A stretch of DNA of 64,000 bases from Alnus glutinosa (GCF_958979055.1 NC_084891.1:24947501-25011500), one strand, 5' to 3'. Positions 14,274 to 24,820 are shown, numbered from the stretch's first letter. Notes: generated from the letters alone by a model not told the origin. Numbers and translations: made by a program.

Positions 14274-16326
14274 AACATGTTTTGCAGTTAGTAAAAATAT
14301 ATTTTATCCTTATGCTAGCTGTATTAGATCTTCCTGTATTTTTGGACTTCCTTTGATCTTGCTCCTTGTTCAGATCAATTGGGGAGGAGAGCTATAGGAG
14401 GGAGATTTTTGAGGCATACATTGCACAATTACAGGAAAAGGCTAAAGAGAAGGAGCGCAAGCGTGAGGAGGAGAAGGTATGAAAGTCCTGTCAGCATGCC
14501 TTGGTCGTTGGTGTCATCTCATTTGTTTACTGGATATGGCTCTTAAGACTGAGTTCATGCACACAAATATTTATTTATTTATTTATTTTTTAATATTTGG
14601 AATGAATGTTTGCTTTTGAAAGAAGATTATTGGAATGTCTAATACGATCTGTATTTTTCTTTTCTTTTTCTTTTTTCCAAATATTTAAGTAGTTGACTAA
14701 GAATTAGTTCTCTAAGAGACCATTGTCTAATGCTACTTCTGTACATGTGTGATATTACTAAATATTGCCTGGTATGGAGCATCTCTGCTATATGTAACTT
14801 GGTGCTTAGTTCTCTTTTCAAGCATTTCTGACAGAAGTAGTTGTTCTTGAGTAGGTAGCCTTGATAGAATTTTTGAAGCTGATATAGATGTGAAATTGAA
14901 TCTCTTGGTTATCATTATAGCTTTCAAGTGTCCATGTATTTTTGGATAAGTAATTAATTTTATCAGAATGTGTGCCACCTAAGAGATAGCTCAATTGGCT
15001 GGGACCACGCGTCATAAAGTGGAGGTTACTTATAAAATTGTCATTTTATACCTTCAGTGTTTATCATGTTGATGAAACCTCCGAATTGACTAGATTGACT
15101 AATATTATCTTTTGCTCCTGAATATAAGCTTTATAATATTCGAAAATTTTGATTAATGCCTCTGTCTCTGGCTGGTGTCTAATTTGAGAGAATGACTTAT
15201 GAGTTGTAACAAAAAAAATTATTATGATGCGCTTGCACATCTTTGGTGGGTTTCTGTTTCTTTCATACTATCATTTATTGCTCTAAGTTCTGTTTCTTAT
15301 TGTAAAAATGTTGAGCATTTGTGTTTGTTTTATATCAAATATGCTTTTATAGATAAATAAAAAGGTTAAGCATCCTGTTTTCCTTTTACTCTAGAGTGTC
15401 TGGGAATCTGAGCTTCTGGCTGGATCTTGAGGCTTTTTATTTGAAGCTTTCCTAGGTATAAATGATATTAAAAAATATCTAGTTGTTCAGTGATTTGAAG
15501 CACTTACTTTAATTCTTTTGCAGGCCAAAAAAGAGAAAGAGAGAGAGGAGAAAGAGAGGCGAAAGGAGAAAGATAGAAAGGAGAAAGAGAGGGAACGTGA
15601 AAGAGAAAAAGGAAAGGAACGATCTAAGAAGGATGAAACAGAAAATGAAAATGTAGACGTGACTGACAGTCATGTAAATAAAGAGGATAAAAAAAGAGAA
15701 AAAGAGAGAGATCGGAAACACCGGAAGAGGCATCAAAGTGCCACAGACGACATAAATTCTGATAAGGATGAGAAAGAAGAGTCTAAACGATCGCGTAGAT
15801 ATGACATAAGTTCTGATAAGGATGAGAAAGAAGAGTCTAAACGATCACGCAGACATGAAATAAGTTCTGATAAGGATGAGAGAGAAGAGCCTAAACGATC
15901 ACGCAGACATGAATTAAGTTCTGATAAGGATGAGAAAGAGGAGCCTAAACGATCACGCAGGCATGACATAAGTTCTGATAAGGACGAGAGAGAAGAGCCT
16001 AAACGATCACGCAGACATGACATAAGTTCTGATAAGGATGAGAAAGAAGAGTCAAAAAAATCACGTAGACATGGCAGTGACCGGAAAAAATCAAGAAAGG
16101 TATGTGAATATACTTTTTGATATTATATTTGGAACGCTATATACAATGACTGCAATTTTTTTTTACTTTTCCTGATGTTTCGTCTCAGCATGCATACTCA
16201 CCTGAATCAGACAGTGAAAACCGGCATAAAAGACACAAGAGAGATCACCGGGATGGTTCCCGTAGAAATGGTGGATATGAGGAACTTGAAGATGGCGAGC
16301 TTGGTGAGGATGGGGAAATCCCATAG
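2295..16326 (+). CDS. PRP40A: Pre-mRNA-processing protein 40 (PRP40-like), WW and FF domains, 5' end outside window
   Basis: In known PRP40 proteins the WW and FF domains act in the U1 snRNP, bridging the splice sites and binding the RNA polymerase II tail. Visible exons are 2295-2347, 2497-2554, 2654-3030, 3140-3212, 3514-3612, 3727-3795, 3878-3955, 4146-4233, 4346-4380, 4476-4581, 6138-6218, 6304-6396, 6461-6514, 6589-6705, 6818-6916, 9325-9372, 9439-9531, 13942-14049, 14155-14219, 14374-14476, 15524-16099 and 16189-16326 (stop TAG). The first two encode a WW domain (STVWKEYT, then GRKYYYN, then [10 protein letters not shown]). A Ser/Thr/Val/Pro-rich linker follows, then six FF-type segments (for example [66 protein letters not shown]). 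The tail is K/E/R-rich with a six-fold repeat. An upstream WW domain is expected outside the window. Intron 4582-6137 shows nothing notable beyond a short CT run. Introns 6917-9324 and 9532-13941 carry transposons. Individual borders may be a few bases off. Confidence 0.9.
2573..2601 (+). repeat. G-run array, G-quadruplex-type motif in a short intron
   Basis: Five consecutive runs of four or five G separated by single T lie on the sense strand, inside the 99-nt intron 2555-2653, about 20 nt after the donor site. The pattern exceeds the usual four-run definition of a quadruplex-forming motif and is followed by a short GT run. Confidence 0.75.
7958..8920. mobile_element. Solo LTR in a PRP40 intron
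   Basis: This 963-bp block starts TGTTGC and ends TTCCCA, so it has TG...CA ends. It is flanked on both sides by the direct repeat acaat (7953-7957 and 8921-8925), a 5-bp target-site duplication. It is more GC-rich than the surrounding intron and contains a TATA-like ctttatatag near 8196. No internal retroelement genes or second LTR are present, so it is a solo LTR left by recombination. The element family is not identified. Confidence 0.65.
9865..10298 (-). mobile_element. Poly(A)-tailed retroposed insertion, possibly a retrocopied transcript
   Basis: The insertion is bounded by the 13-bp direct repeat gagtatcactttt (9852-9864 and 10299-10311). On the minus strand it ends in a short poly(A), seen as a T run just right of the left repeat, so it was reverse-transcribed from RNA. 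The minus-strand 5' end reads ATTTAGGGTTTCG, a telo-box-like leader often seen in 5' UTRs of plant housekeeping genes. The following frame soon meets a stop. It could be a truncated LINE tail or a short retrocopy of a cellular mRNA. The parent is not identified. Confidence 0.55.
11111..11665 (+). mobile_element. 5'-truncated LINE (zf-RVT end) inserted in the host LINE
   Basis: The insertion is bounded by the 14-bp direct repeat aaatcagagggttt (11097-11110 and 11666-11679), and a poly(A) run lies at its right end. It encodes the C-terminal reverse-transcriptase zinc-binding region ([36 protein letters not shown]). Removing it restores the host frame from [11 protein letters not shown] onward. 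It is the same subfamily as the copy at 12739-13408. Confidence 0.85.
12739..13408 (-). mobile_element. 5'-truncated LINE inserted in the RT domain of the host LINE
   Basis: On the minus strand it encodes [28 protein letters not shown], a zinc-binding region ([17 protein letters not shown]) and the typical 3' end ([18 protein letters not shown]). The poly(A) end faces left. A 17-bp direct repeat with one mismatch, agaga[c/a]atggcgtaatt, lies at 12722-12738 and 13409-13425. The host RT reads on across the junction (FGETWRN to [10 protein letters not shown]). The zinc-binding Cys is replaced by Tyr in the LLLHY segment. Confidence 0.85.
14239..14270 (+). repeat. (CT)n microsatellite in a PRP40 intron
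   Basis: About 16 CT units directly follow a C8 run. They lie about 20 nt after the donor of intron 14220-14373. Confidence 0.9.
14968..15030 (+). repeat. Possible SINE head with a tRNA-like A box
   Basis: The string tagctcaattgg fits the Pol III A-box consensus TRGCNNARYNGG exactly. A recognisable B box is missing downstream (only a decayed gaggttactt) and no tRNA fold can be drawn, so this is probably a truncated tRNA-derived SINE rather than a tRNA gene. It lies in PRP40 intron 14477-15523, which otherwise shows nothing notable. Confidence 0.35.
15754..16077 (+). repeat. 54-bp coding minisatellite, six units, in the PRP40 tail
   Basis: Six units with a spacing of exactly 54 bp encode an 18-residue repeat, [18 protein letters not shown] and variants (ESK/EPK, DEK/DER). 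The array is in frame and gives alternating acidic and RS/RR-rich blocks. The repeat units are closely similar at the DNA level, which suggests recent expansion or homogenisation. Confidence 0.9.
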
Positions 16327-17061
16327 CTTGTATCTTTTGTGAGAGATCGCTAACCTTCACTTAGTTCATTATTTATGCTAGTAAACCACTGGTGATATGT
16401 ATGGAGCGAACTTAACACTCCCGAGATTAAATTATTTTGGACTGTTGAAGTAGGACTCAAGTTTTGCGTCATTCATAATTTGTAGAAAGAGTTTGTTCAT
16501 ATATTAGGTTGGGGATATTAGATGACGCTGGTGAATATGTTTTTGAGATAAAAATGATCCTGTGGAAGAGTGAAACGTTTTTGTGCCTTGTTTGTGCAAC
16601 AATGACTTTTTTTAGCAATCTAAATTATCACTCAATGGTACACTTAGTAGATTCATTTACAATTCGAAACAGTGGTTGGCATAGGGTGCTTTATGGTATA
16701 TGATAACTTTGTGGATTCTATTCTTGTTGTAGAATAATTGTGGATCTGTTGTTGCGTAGTTAACCTCTACCACAAACTGCTGACTTAAGCATCACATGTT
16801 CTGCCCATTGATTATCGGGAGGAATGGATTGATTGGTTGGTGCTGATATTTCCGCAGTTACAAGCAAAACCTCCATTTTATTCATTTTGTTTTCAGCAAG
16901 ATTTTCACAAGGTGGATACCAAAATACTTGGTTCTTTTCTCCAGTGAATTCCAAAAAAATCTGTCGATTGATTATGAGCAAAATAACCCTGTAAATAAAA
17001 GTTGGAAGCTTAGTTGGATTTCCTCTGGCTCAAAAAGAAATTTGTCCTCTTTTGTATATTA
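16327..17061. other. 3' flank of the PRP40-like gene, no gene seen
   Basis: The region after the PRP40 stop is AT-rich and lacks coding signals beyond chance frames. It presumably holds the 3' UTR and poly(A) site, but no single poly(A) signal can be assigned. It ends at the degenerate target-site repeat of the LINE at 17077. Confidence 0.5.
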
Positions 17062-17076
17062 ACAATAGGCGCTGAT

Positions 17077-18148
17077 GTACAGAATGTGGTTAAACTTTTC
17101 TTGTGTCGAGCTTGCAATAATCTCTTACCTACCAAGGTAAATTTATTCCAACAAGGGGTTGTTAATGAGAAGTTTTGCCCGTTGTGTGAAAAGTCGATGA
17201 AGAGGCTGTTATCGATGCTTTATGGAGTTGTTCGGCGGCGCAAGACGTGTGGAGTTGCGATCCAATTTTTTTTTATCAAAAGAGATGCTCTTGGGGTTAA
17301 GTTTGGTGGAAGGTTTTTTTTTTTTTTTTTTCCCAATTTACATGTTTCCTGTGACAAGGAGATTTTGGCATTGTGGGCTGTAATAGAAAGAAGGACATGG
17401 TTACGTAGAAACTCGGTGGTCCATAATGGGAGCTTCATCCATCCTAATATGGTTTACCGAGAGGCATTCCTGGCTTATGAAGAATTCAAAACCTGCAACA
17501 TGGAGGAAGCACAACCTGTACCGACGGTGAGGGATATAGCTATAGATGGCCTGAACGTGTGGAAGCCTCCATCTGAAGGAGTGATCAAAATCAATTGAGA
17601 TGCTGCGGTAAATAAGAAGAAGGGTTGCATTGGCATTGGTATCATAGATCGAGAGTGTCATGGCTTTTTTCTGGGAGCCCGCAGCTTAACCCAACAGCTG
17701 GTGGTGGATCCAAAGGGGGCAGAGGCAACTGCAGCACTCAATGCACTAATTTTCAGCAAGGAGGTGGTTTTTTTTTTTTTTTTTTTATTTTATTTATAAT
17801 CCTAAAAGGTGATGCTCTACAGATTGTTAAAGAGGTCAATTCAAATAATCCATCTATGCACAGCTTGGGCCATTTTATAGAAGGAATCAAACAAGTGTTG
17901 AGCTATTTTAGGTCATCTTCTGTTGTCTATGTACGGAGGGAAGTAAAACTCAGTGGCTCACACTATTGCAAGGGATGCAGCCGCCAATGTCACTGATTTC
18001 ATTTGGTTCGAAGACATTCCTCATAACATTTCTGATATTTAAGTAGGGAACAAGTTGTCCCGAGATCCTGATTTTTTTTTTTATCGTCTTTTTCCACTAT
18101 TCATGAATAAGATTGAATGAATTGTTTCAAAAAAAAAAAAAAAAAAAA
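17077..18148 (+). mobile_element. 5'-truncated LINE with zf-RVT and RNase H remnants
   Basis: The + strand encodes a reverse-transcriptase zinc-binding part (VVKLFLCRACNNLLPTKV, FCPLCEKS) followed by an RNase H (RVT_3) part (WKPPSEGVIKIN, then a stop, DAAVNKKKGCIGIGIIDREC, EATAALNALIFSKE, GDALQIVKEVNSN). It carries in-frame stops, frameshifts and two long T runs, and ends in about 20 A. A degenerate direct repeat, acaat[a/c]ggcgc[t/a]gat, lies at 17062-17076 and 18149-18163. It is a different LINE lineage from the copies in the PRP40 intron. Confidence 0.75.
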
Positions 18149-18241
18149 ACAATCGGCGCAGATCACCTGGTTTGTGTTTTGGAGTTCAATGAAGATGGAA
18201 AGGACGAGGGTAGACATAACATAGAAGAGGTAGTGAAAAGC

Positions 18242-19496
18242 TCAACATCTAGTTGGTGGCAGAAAATCAATCATTTCTGTGACGATTTCATTCTTGATCT
18301 CTTCTAAAATGGTATCTACGATATCAAACTCAATTTCCCTCTTCTGCTGTTCAAAAGCACGCCATTCTTCCACTGAATCCAAGAAATAATTTGTGTTTGT
18401 TTCGTCTCCGTCCTGTATCCCCCACGATGTTATTCTTTCACAGATGAGCTTCCCAAGCTCTTCAGGCCCCAAGAACTTTTTGTAATGTTGCTTCCCCCTC
18501 TCTTTTTTCGCATGGGACTCTACCACCTCCCTCACACAATCAAACAGAAGCTGATTTGTTTGCTGCAATACCCTTTTCGATTTCAATAACTGAGGGGATG
18601 GGTGTGGTTCGCCAAGCCCTTGCAACTCTGCAACTCCCGTATAACTAATTGGCTTCTCCAGTGCCAAGTGAAAAAGCAATTCTCGTGGAGAAGCTGATGA
18701 GAGTGAGTCTTCTGAAACTTTCTTGGGACTGCCATTTTGTTGCACTGTTTTGTTTGAAAGCCAGTTAATAAAAATGTTGAGAAACGAAAAAGAAAATAAG
18801 CTTATAGTGAAGTTTGTAGGAACCTTCATGGGAGGGTATTTTTTCTAGTACTGACACGGGGCTGAGTTGCTTGCTGTCTTCCATGCATCTCCGCCGAAGC
18901 TTTCTACCTGTTGCAGCCTGTTAACTTTGTGAGTAACCATGCTGAAATCAATAATTTTGAAGGGATTAATTTTAATGGGCATTGATTGTAAAAGAAGAGG
19001 GTAATTGGAAAAGTAGTGTTTCCACCTCTTTCTCTATATTGCAGAGTTTCAAAGCTTGCAGAGTTTCTGCATCAATGGTGTGATCTTTGCACGATGAAGT
19101 TGATATTTCTTCTTCATCACTCTCAGAGCACGAAACGAAAACTGTTGTGCTGCTAGCAGAGGAAAATCTGTCTGATTCCACGACTTCTTTGCCATCACTG
19201 ATGCTATATTCTTCGTTTCTATTTCCGGAACTCTTCACTCTCTGGCCCTCTTTAATGGAAACAAACTTCTTATATACAGCTCTCAGTATTTTGGAGCAGC
19301 GTGGGAAGCCCTTTCTGCTCTTGTTTAGGCAACAACTGGCTGAATTGCCGTGAGAGCAGCTAACGTTACCATCTGAACTTGAGCTCTCCTTCAGACATCC
19401 TCTTTCTGAAAGAAATTCCTCTAGGATGAAAGGTTCTTGGTTGTCCTGTAGAAGTTCTCCGAGCTGTTTTGATGGTTTGGGTGGTGTGGAAGCCAT
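18242..19496 (-). CDS. DUF4378 domain protein, three exons, 355 aa
   Basis: Exons on the minus strand are 19496-19026, 18917-18824 and 18744-18242, summing to 1068 nt. The start is MASTPPKPSKQLGELLQ. The N-terminal half is polar and Ser-rich (SSASSTTVFVSCSESDEEE). Exon 2 encodes ATGRKLRRRCMEDSKQLSPV and VSVLE, a conserved lead-in to the DUF4378 region. Exon 3 holds the C-terminal domain (SWGIQDGDE, VEEWRAFEQQKREIEFDIVD, ending near EMIDFLP). DUF4378 is a plant domain often found at the C-terminus of TRM/LONGIFOLIA-type proteins. No VARLMGL motif is visible, so the function is unknown. The exon 1 donor (gtggaa after GAG) was chosen because it keeps the frame; a later donor cannot be excluded. 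The gene is convergent with the PRP40 gene. Confidence 0.75.
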
Positions 19497-19640
19497 TACA
19501 GTATGCCTGTGTTGAAGGGTTTGGAGAGGCTGAAAAATGATGTGTTTTTGCTGGTTTTAGAATGGGAAGACTGATGAAGTGAAGGTGACTTAATTGGGGT
19601 AGACAAAGCACACCTGTCAGTTTGGAAGATTGGGGTATTG

Positions 19641-19643
<3 letters not shown>

Positions 19644-19671
<28 letters not shown>
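19644..19671 (-). promoter_or_regulatory. (GA/CT)n tract upstream of the DUF4378 gene
   Basis: About 14 GA units on the + strand read as a CT tract in the sense direction, roughly 150 bp before the start codon. CT-rich tracts are common in plant core promoters and 5' UTRs. A regulatory role is inferred only from position. Confidence 0.5.
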
Positions 19672-19677
<6 letters not shown>

Positions 19678-20870
19678 CTCTGGGTATATGTTCTCAACTA
19701 CTCTGGGTTATATGTCGTTAACTTGTGGGGGTTCCCTAAGAATTCTCAAGATTGCCGGACATGAAGGCTATGGGTCTTACGTGTGTTTAATCCACTGACT
19801 TGTCTTTCAATGATCTGGTCATCCATATTATTTCCTGTCTTTATTCGTGGATATATATAATATAATATAATATAAATTGTATGATGGTCCTTAAATATTT
19901 GTCATATATGTGAAGGGTACCCCATAACAACAAAGTAGATGGAAACAGAGGCAAATTGAATGTCGGTATTTCTGGATCGACTATTACTTTTTGTTTTCAG
20001 CCTTTTGACGATACGCGTGGCGCGCCATTCACCATCCTCTCACATTGGAGATAACTAGTCTTTTCTTACATCCTTCTTCAAAAGAGAGAGGTGCACAACA
20101 TTGTGTGTTTTGGCTGATATAAACCGTTCGATGCACATAGTCCAATGTCACAATGAATCGTTGATTAATAAATAATATGGCTAATGACTTGGTTTTTTCT
20201 AATAAAAAGGACAATAGTGAGGGGTGCCCGTCATTGGTGAAGGGCACCCGATTGCTCTTCCAAGAGGCCTCCTCTCACTATATGAGAGGCAATCAATCAC
20301 TCTATTTTGAGGAGATGCTGCCCCTTCCCAGTTGAGGGGCGGTTGGCTGCCTCCCTCTTATGAGAGGTTAACTCATCTAAAGTAGGCCACCTAATCGCCC
20401 CTTTTATGATGAGGTGAGGTCACTTCTCATAAGGGACCGTTAGTTACACCCCACCAGTGAGGGGCGGCCAAATTTCCTTCGGTTATTGGACTGCCTTTTC
20501 TGTTTTTAATTTATGGGTAAAATTCTAATCTATAATAGGGGCGAGTTATTAGCCATGCCACGTGTTAATCGACAATTGGTTGTGACATGGATCTACATAT
20601 GCATCTAACAATTTTTGTCAAACAATTGACTGTATGAGTTATTTTAGATTGATAGCTAACCCAATAAATCTTTAAAATAGTTTTGATATCCTAGGAATCA
20701 ATTTGGTATAATACCAGATACTAAATAAGTAAATATGTTTCCTTTTTTATTTCTTTGATAGAAAACTAATCAAAAAGCAACCCGTAGCAAATACCAAACA
20801 TCCAAAAAAGTGTGCTCACTGCTCAATAATTGAAGCACACCCCTTATTATTTTTAAGTGCTAATGGATAT
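19672..20870. other. Spacer upstream of the DUF4378 gene
   Basis: No gene is seen. It contains a short TA-rich run near 19852-19877. At about 20215-20480 a GC-richer block has recurring gagggg/gagaggc/ggcggttggc words in both orientations and looks like a decayed DNA-transposon fragment. Its ends could not be found. Confidence 0.4.
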
Positions 20871-21751
20871 GAGAAATGCTAGAGGTACTTACAAACTCTT
20901 ATTAAAAGAGTTTACAAACTGACTTGACATACATGTGGCATTTTATTGACTAAAAAAATTAAACACTAGGATTCCACGTCCACACTAAATCCAGGTGGAA
21001 GGTTGGATTCCACAAGCTGACTTGCCTGTCCATGGCTTCCATTCCCGAAGGCCATGCACGGCCAGCGATGGGAGGTTGGGATAGATGAATGGCCGACTAT
21101 GGGAGGTTGGGACAGATGGACGACCGGCAAGAGGGGAGAGATCCCTGGAGAGGACGGCGTGCGGGTAGCCCGTGGTCGGGAGTTTTTGGCTTCCACCAAA
21201 CCCACACCGATGTGCATGGGTTTTCGGCCAGAGATCCTGCCGGATACCCACGCACACCGGCGTGGGGTTGGTTGGTTCGGCCGGAAACCTAGATCCGGTC
21301 GGGAAACCCAGATCCGGTGTGGGTTTTGTTTGGTTGAGAGATCCGGCTGGGAAACCTAGATCTGGTATGAGTTTTGTTTGGTTGAGAGATTCGGACGGGA
21401 AACCCAGATCGGCGTGGGTTTTTTTGGGTTGAGAGATCCAGCCGGTGTGGGTTTCGAAAACCCAGATGCTTCGGTGAGATGATTTACTAAGAGATCATTC
21501 AGAAACCCAGATCCGATAGTTTTGGTTGGTCCAGACGGCCAGCCGGGGATTGGAGCTCAAGAACAGGACATGGAAGTTGACGGCCGGCGACTGGAGGGGA
21601 GAATAGCGTCTGGAACGGCGACTGGAGGGGGAGAATGATGGTTGGGGGAGAGAAGGGCAATTTTGTGATTTAACATTTATTCCATGTAGGATGCCACGTG
21701 AGTTTGTAAGCTTCTCTTTGTAAAGGTCTGTAAGTACTCCTAGCATTTCTC
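20871..21751. mobile_element. Non-autonomous Mutator-like element with 9-bp TSD
   Basis: The left end gagaaatgctag and right end ctagcatttctc form terminal inverted repeats. Similarity continues imperfectly for some 70 bp (tacttaca, acaaact and gtggcat blocks on both sides). Flanks are aatggatat (20862-20870) and aatgaatat (21752-21760), a 9-bp duplication with one mismatch, as expected for MULEs. There is no transposase. The centre is strikingly GC-rich compared with the flanks and has a tandem array. Confidence 0.7.
21285..21455 (+). repeat. About 47-bp tandem repeat inside the Mutator-like element
   Basis: Three full units and a partial one follow the pattern gagatccggc...gggaaaccnagat...ggttttgtttggtt, about 47 bp each. 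Open frames run through the array but their composition is low-complexity and no protein family is recognisable. Confidence 0.75.
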
Positions 21752-21760
21752 AATGAATAT

Positions 21761-22300
21761 TGGGTCTGATTATAAATATGGAAACCTCTAATTAAATTAT
21801 GAATTGGAATAATGAACAACATCCTCATATATCGGAATCTGGTCTTTTCCTCGTCCCCGTGAATGAGCAAAATCAGGGAGTACTAGTAATGAGGGAAATT
21901 GTTGCACCAAAATTTTATATATATATTTGTGATGGATGCTTTATTATATTACATTATCCATCGATGTGGGGGCGTCACGACGTGTTTTTAATGCACATGT
22001 TGATTGGATAAAGAGAGGAGCTCAATTTCCATCACAATCTACTCAAGTCGATAGCTCTAATCAACCCAACAAAGCATAGTGGTCACTTTTGGGTAGAAAA
22101 AGCATTTACACCTTTTAGAGAAATGAAACCTACAAGATACCACTCAATTTAATTTCTAGGGCCACCCACATTGAAATAATTGCACACCTTTAACCTATAA
22201 AAGAAATAGCTAACACCAAAAAAGAAAAGAAAAAAAAAGATTTAAATGCAGCTAAAGTTGGTAGTTGGATCAAAGGGGTGTCGGCAAGAAACGTTAAAAG
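21761..22300. other. AT-rich spacer, nothing recognised
   Basis: No coding segment, RNA gene or clear transposon end is visible between the Mutator-like element and the 167-bp tandem duplication. Confidence 0.4.
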
Positions 22301-22615
22301 TGACGGCCGGAGAGCGGAGGCTATTCGTTAAAAGAATCCTGTGAGGAGCCAAGCCGCAACTGACAATGATGGTCGGAGATTGAACGAAAACTAACTGTTA
22401 CAATCTTGTGACAGACCAAACCACATTGTGCCAAGATTTGTCAATGAATGATGAAAAAGGCTGAAAATAACGGCCGAAGAATGGAGATTATTCGTTAAAA
22501 GGATCCCATGAAGGGCCAAACCGCAACTTATAATGATGGTTGAAGAACAGAAATTAGCCGTTAAAAATCATATGAAGATCAAACCATGTTGTGCCAAAAT
22601 TCACCAATGAATTGA
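22280..22615. repeat. Tandem duplication, unit about 167 bp
   Basis: Two diverged direct copies share the order cggccg[g/a], gga[g/t]tattcgttaaaa, ccgcaact, taatgatgg and caaaccatgttgtgcc-like blocks. cggccg occurs at 22304 and 22471. The sequence is non-coding and the origin is unknown. Confidence 0.6.
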
Positions 22616-22802
22616 GTTGCATATCACAACAAAATAGGGCCAAATATCCAAAAGAGGGTTTTTGTTTTGGGACCTGGATCTGGAGGTGTCTCTCCATCGG
22701 CCTTCATGATTGTTGATAGTATATCTCTGACAAAAAAATAACCAAAAGTGCACGTTGTGAAAGAAAGACTTGGCATATGCAAGACATGTTGGACAATCTC
22801 TA

Positions 22803-23827
22803 GAGCAATCATAGCAATTTTTTAACCATTTTTTCTATATTTATGGAACAAAACTACATTTTATTTTCCTATAAAAAAACACTCCACAATAGATTCCCTT
22901 AATTTTTCCTATATCAATTAAATATTTTCTTTATCTTATTTTATTATTTTTTCTCTTTCTTATTTTATTTCTTTATCCATTTTTTTTTCTCTCTTCCTCT
23001 CTCTCGTCTTCTCCAGAACCTTCCCCAAATCCCTCCTCTCTCGCCTTCGCCTCCCTCACCCTCCATCGCCACCTCTCCATGGCCTCCTCAATCCTCTTCC
23101 CAAATTCCACCACTCATCTCACCTTCAAGTAGAAGACATGATCCGCGCTCTCCCTCCTCAAGTTCGAGCAGAACCCCCACACCATCCTCGACATTTGACG
23201 CCCTGGATCTCCGGTGGATCTCTGTTGGGTCATCGCCGGTGAAACAGGGACCGAATTTCTAGTGGGTTGACGGAGGAGACGCGATTTCCAATTAAGCAGA
23301 GCCGATTTTCCGACAAGGATTGTTGGACTACATGGTGTGGTTCCACAGGACTACAAGATCTGGCCACAAGACTACAAGATTTGGTAGTTCTCCTCCAATG
23401 AATTTGTACTCTGATTGCTTTGTTTGGAAGACATGGATTTGAGTTTGTTTTGTTTTGGTTTGGTTTTTTTTTTCGATTGTTCATGCAGTTGGATTTTGTG
23501 GATTTTGTATGTGTGATTAAAGTGGTTATTTGTTTGTTTGGTAAGAAAGTGAAGGAAAATAGCAACAAGTTTCTCAGTCATCTGACTATGGTGTTGGAAA
23601 ATCGTTTCCGGCAGACCCATCTTCCGGACACGGGAAGGGGGAAGGATAGAGGAGAGAACCGTTTTTTTATTTTATTAAAATAATGGGTTGGGAAGCAACA
23701 GTGCTTTCCAACCAAAAAAACATGCAAATTTAGGGTATCTGCTGGGGGTTAGTTTTTGGTTTTTTTTATGATATTTTCCCTTAACATAGGGAAGAAAACC
23801 AATATACATAGACTGGTGTGAGTGCTC
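22803..23827. mobile_element. Possible Harbinger-like element carrying a gene fragment
   Basis: The ends gagcaatcatagca and (rc) gagcactcacacca resemble each other and the Harbinger-like ends at 57002/57723. The adjacent trinucleotides (cta and taa) only partly agree with a TWA duplication. The interior at about 23040-23210 is C-rich and coding-like: a frame from ATG 23079 reads MASSILFPNS, and after two stops ALSLLKFEQNPHTILDI, which recalls the N-terminus of some PPR proteins. It could be a captured 5' gene end. Confidence 0.35.
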
Positions 23828-24299
23828 TAATGGAAGCTTAATGCACATCCAGATGAAACACCCAAAAAAACAAAAAAAAAAAAACCCAAGAACTTGAGCA
23901 ATCTGACCGAAGCCTTCCACAAATAAATTGAGACAGTTGAAGTCCTTTAGTGTGGTACATCTACACTCTAGCACGCTCAATTGTGATCAAACTAGTTGAC
24001 CAAAAGCAACGACGGCTAGGACCCATAGAAAGTAGCGATGACGCCCAAACCTAGCACCACTTCATTTTTTTTTTTTTTTTTTTAACGGGTAAATAATTGA
24101 AGTCTAAAGGAAAAGTGGCTCGATAGTACGTAGAAATAAATATAAAATAGAAAATAATATTATGCGAAAGAGAAAGAAAAAGAGAGTGGAAGCGGAAAGA
24201 GAAGTATGGGTTAAACTTATTTTAGAGAATATAAATATTCTAACATAATGAGAATAAATCCTACAAGGAAATAAAACTTAAATGAGAAATAATAGGGTA

Positions 24300-24820
24300 A
24301 AGTCACATACCACCTCTTCAAACTACCATTTAATTGACAATGCCCCCCCAAAACTTTCAATTTAAACAATGAATGTTCCTCCCAAACTATAAAAAAATGT
24401 CAATGTTCCTCCCAATGACGAAAATACCCTTAATAAAATAAAATAAAAACACTAAAATTTGAAAAAAGAAAGAAATTAAAACTAAAAAATAAAATAAAAG
24501 AAATTCAAAAAAAAACAAGGGTGGCCAAATTTATAAATTAAAAGAAAAATTAAAATTTTCGTTATTTTAAATAAAAAAAATTTTGTTTTTTTTTTAAAAA
24601 TAATAAATTTCGTTTTTTTTTTAAAAAATAATAATTTTTTTTTTCTTTTTTCAAATTTATAGGGGTATTTTTGTTTTATTAAAAAAAATTTTAAGATCAT
24701 TTTTGTCTTTTGCTGGGCCTGAGGGACATTAACAATGTTTTGGTAGTTTAGAAGGGACATTGTCTCAATTGAAAGTATGATAGAAACATTGTCAAATACT
24801 GTATGTGAACTTCTCTCGAA
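24300..24820. repeat. Long imperfect inverted repeat (MITE-like)
   Basis: The left arm (gtcacata, attgacaatg, actttcaatt, aaactac blocks) reappears inverted on the right (gtagttta, aattgaaagt, cattgtc, tatgtgaac). The centre is very A/T-rich with runs of A and T. There is no coding content. It fits the common plant MITE class that forms hairpins. The target-site duplication was not resolved. Confidence 0.5.

Noticed and set aside
14968..15030. Possible tRNA gene from a perfect A box
   Set aside because: No B box, no cloverleaf arms and no terminator at a proper distance; a SINE fragment fits better.
15509..16023. Antisense open frames across the PRP40 charged tail
   Set aside because: They are low-complexity shadows of K/E/R-rich sense codons, with Leu/Phe/Ser-rich translation and no independent support.
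19852..19877. TA-rich run as a TATA box of the DUF4378 gene
   Set aside because: It lies over 350 bp upstream of the start and is a simple repeat; no spacing or second element supports it.
21054..21432. Open frames in the GC-rich block of the Mutator-like element
   Set aside because: They are produced by a tandem repeat without stops, give low-complexity peptides, and have no start context or splice signals.
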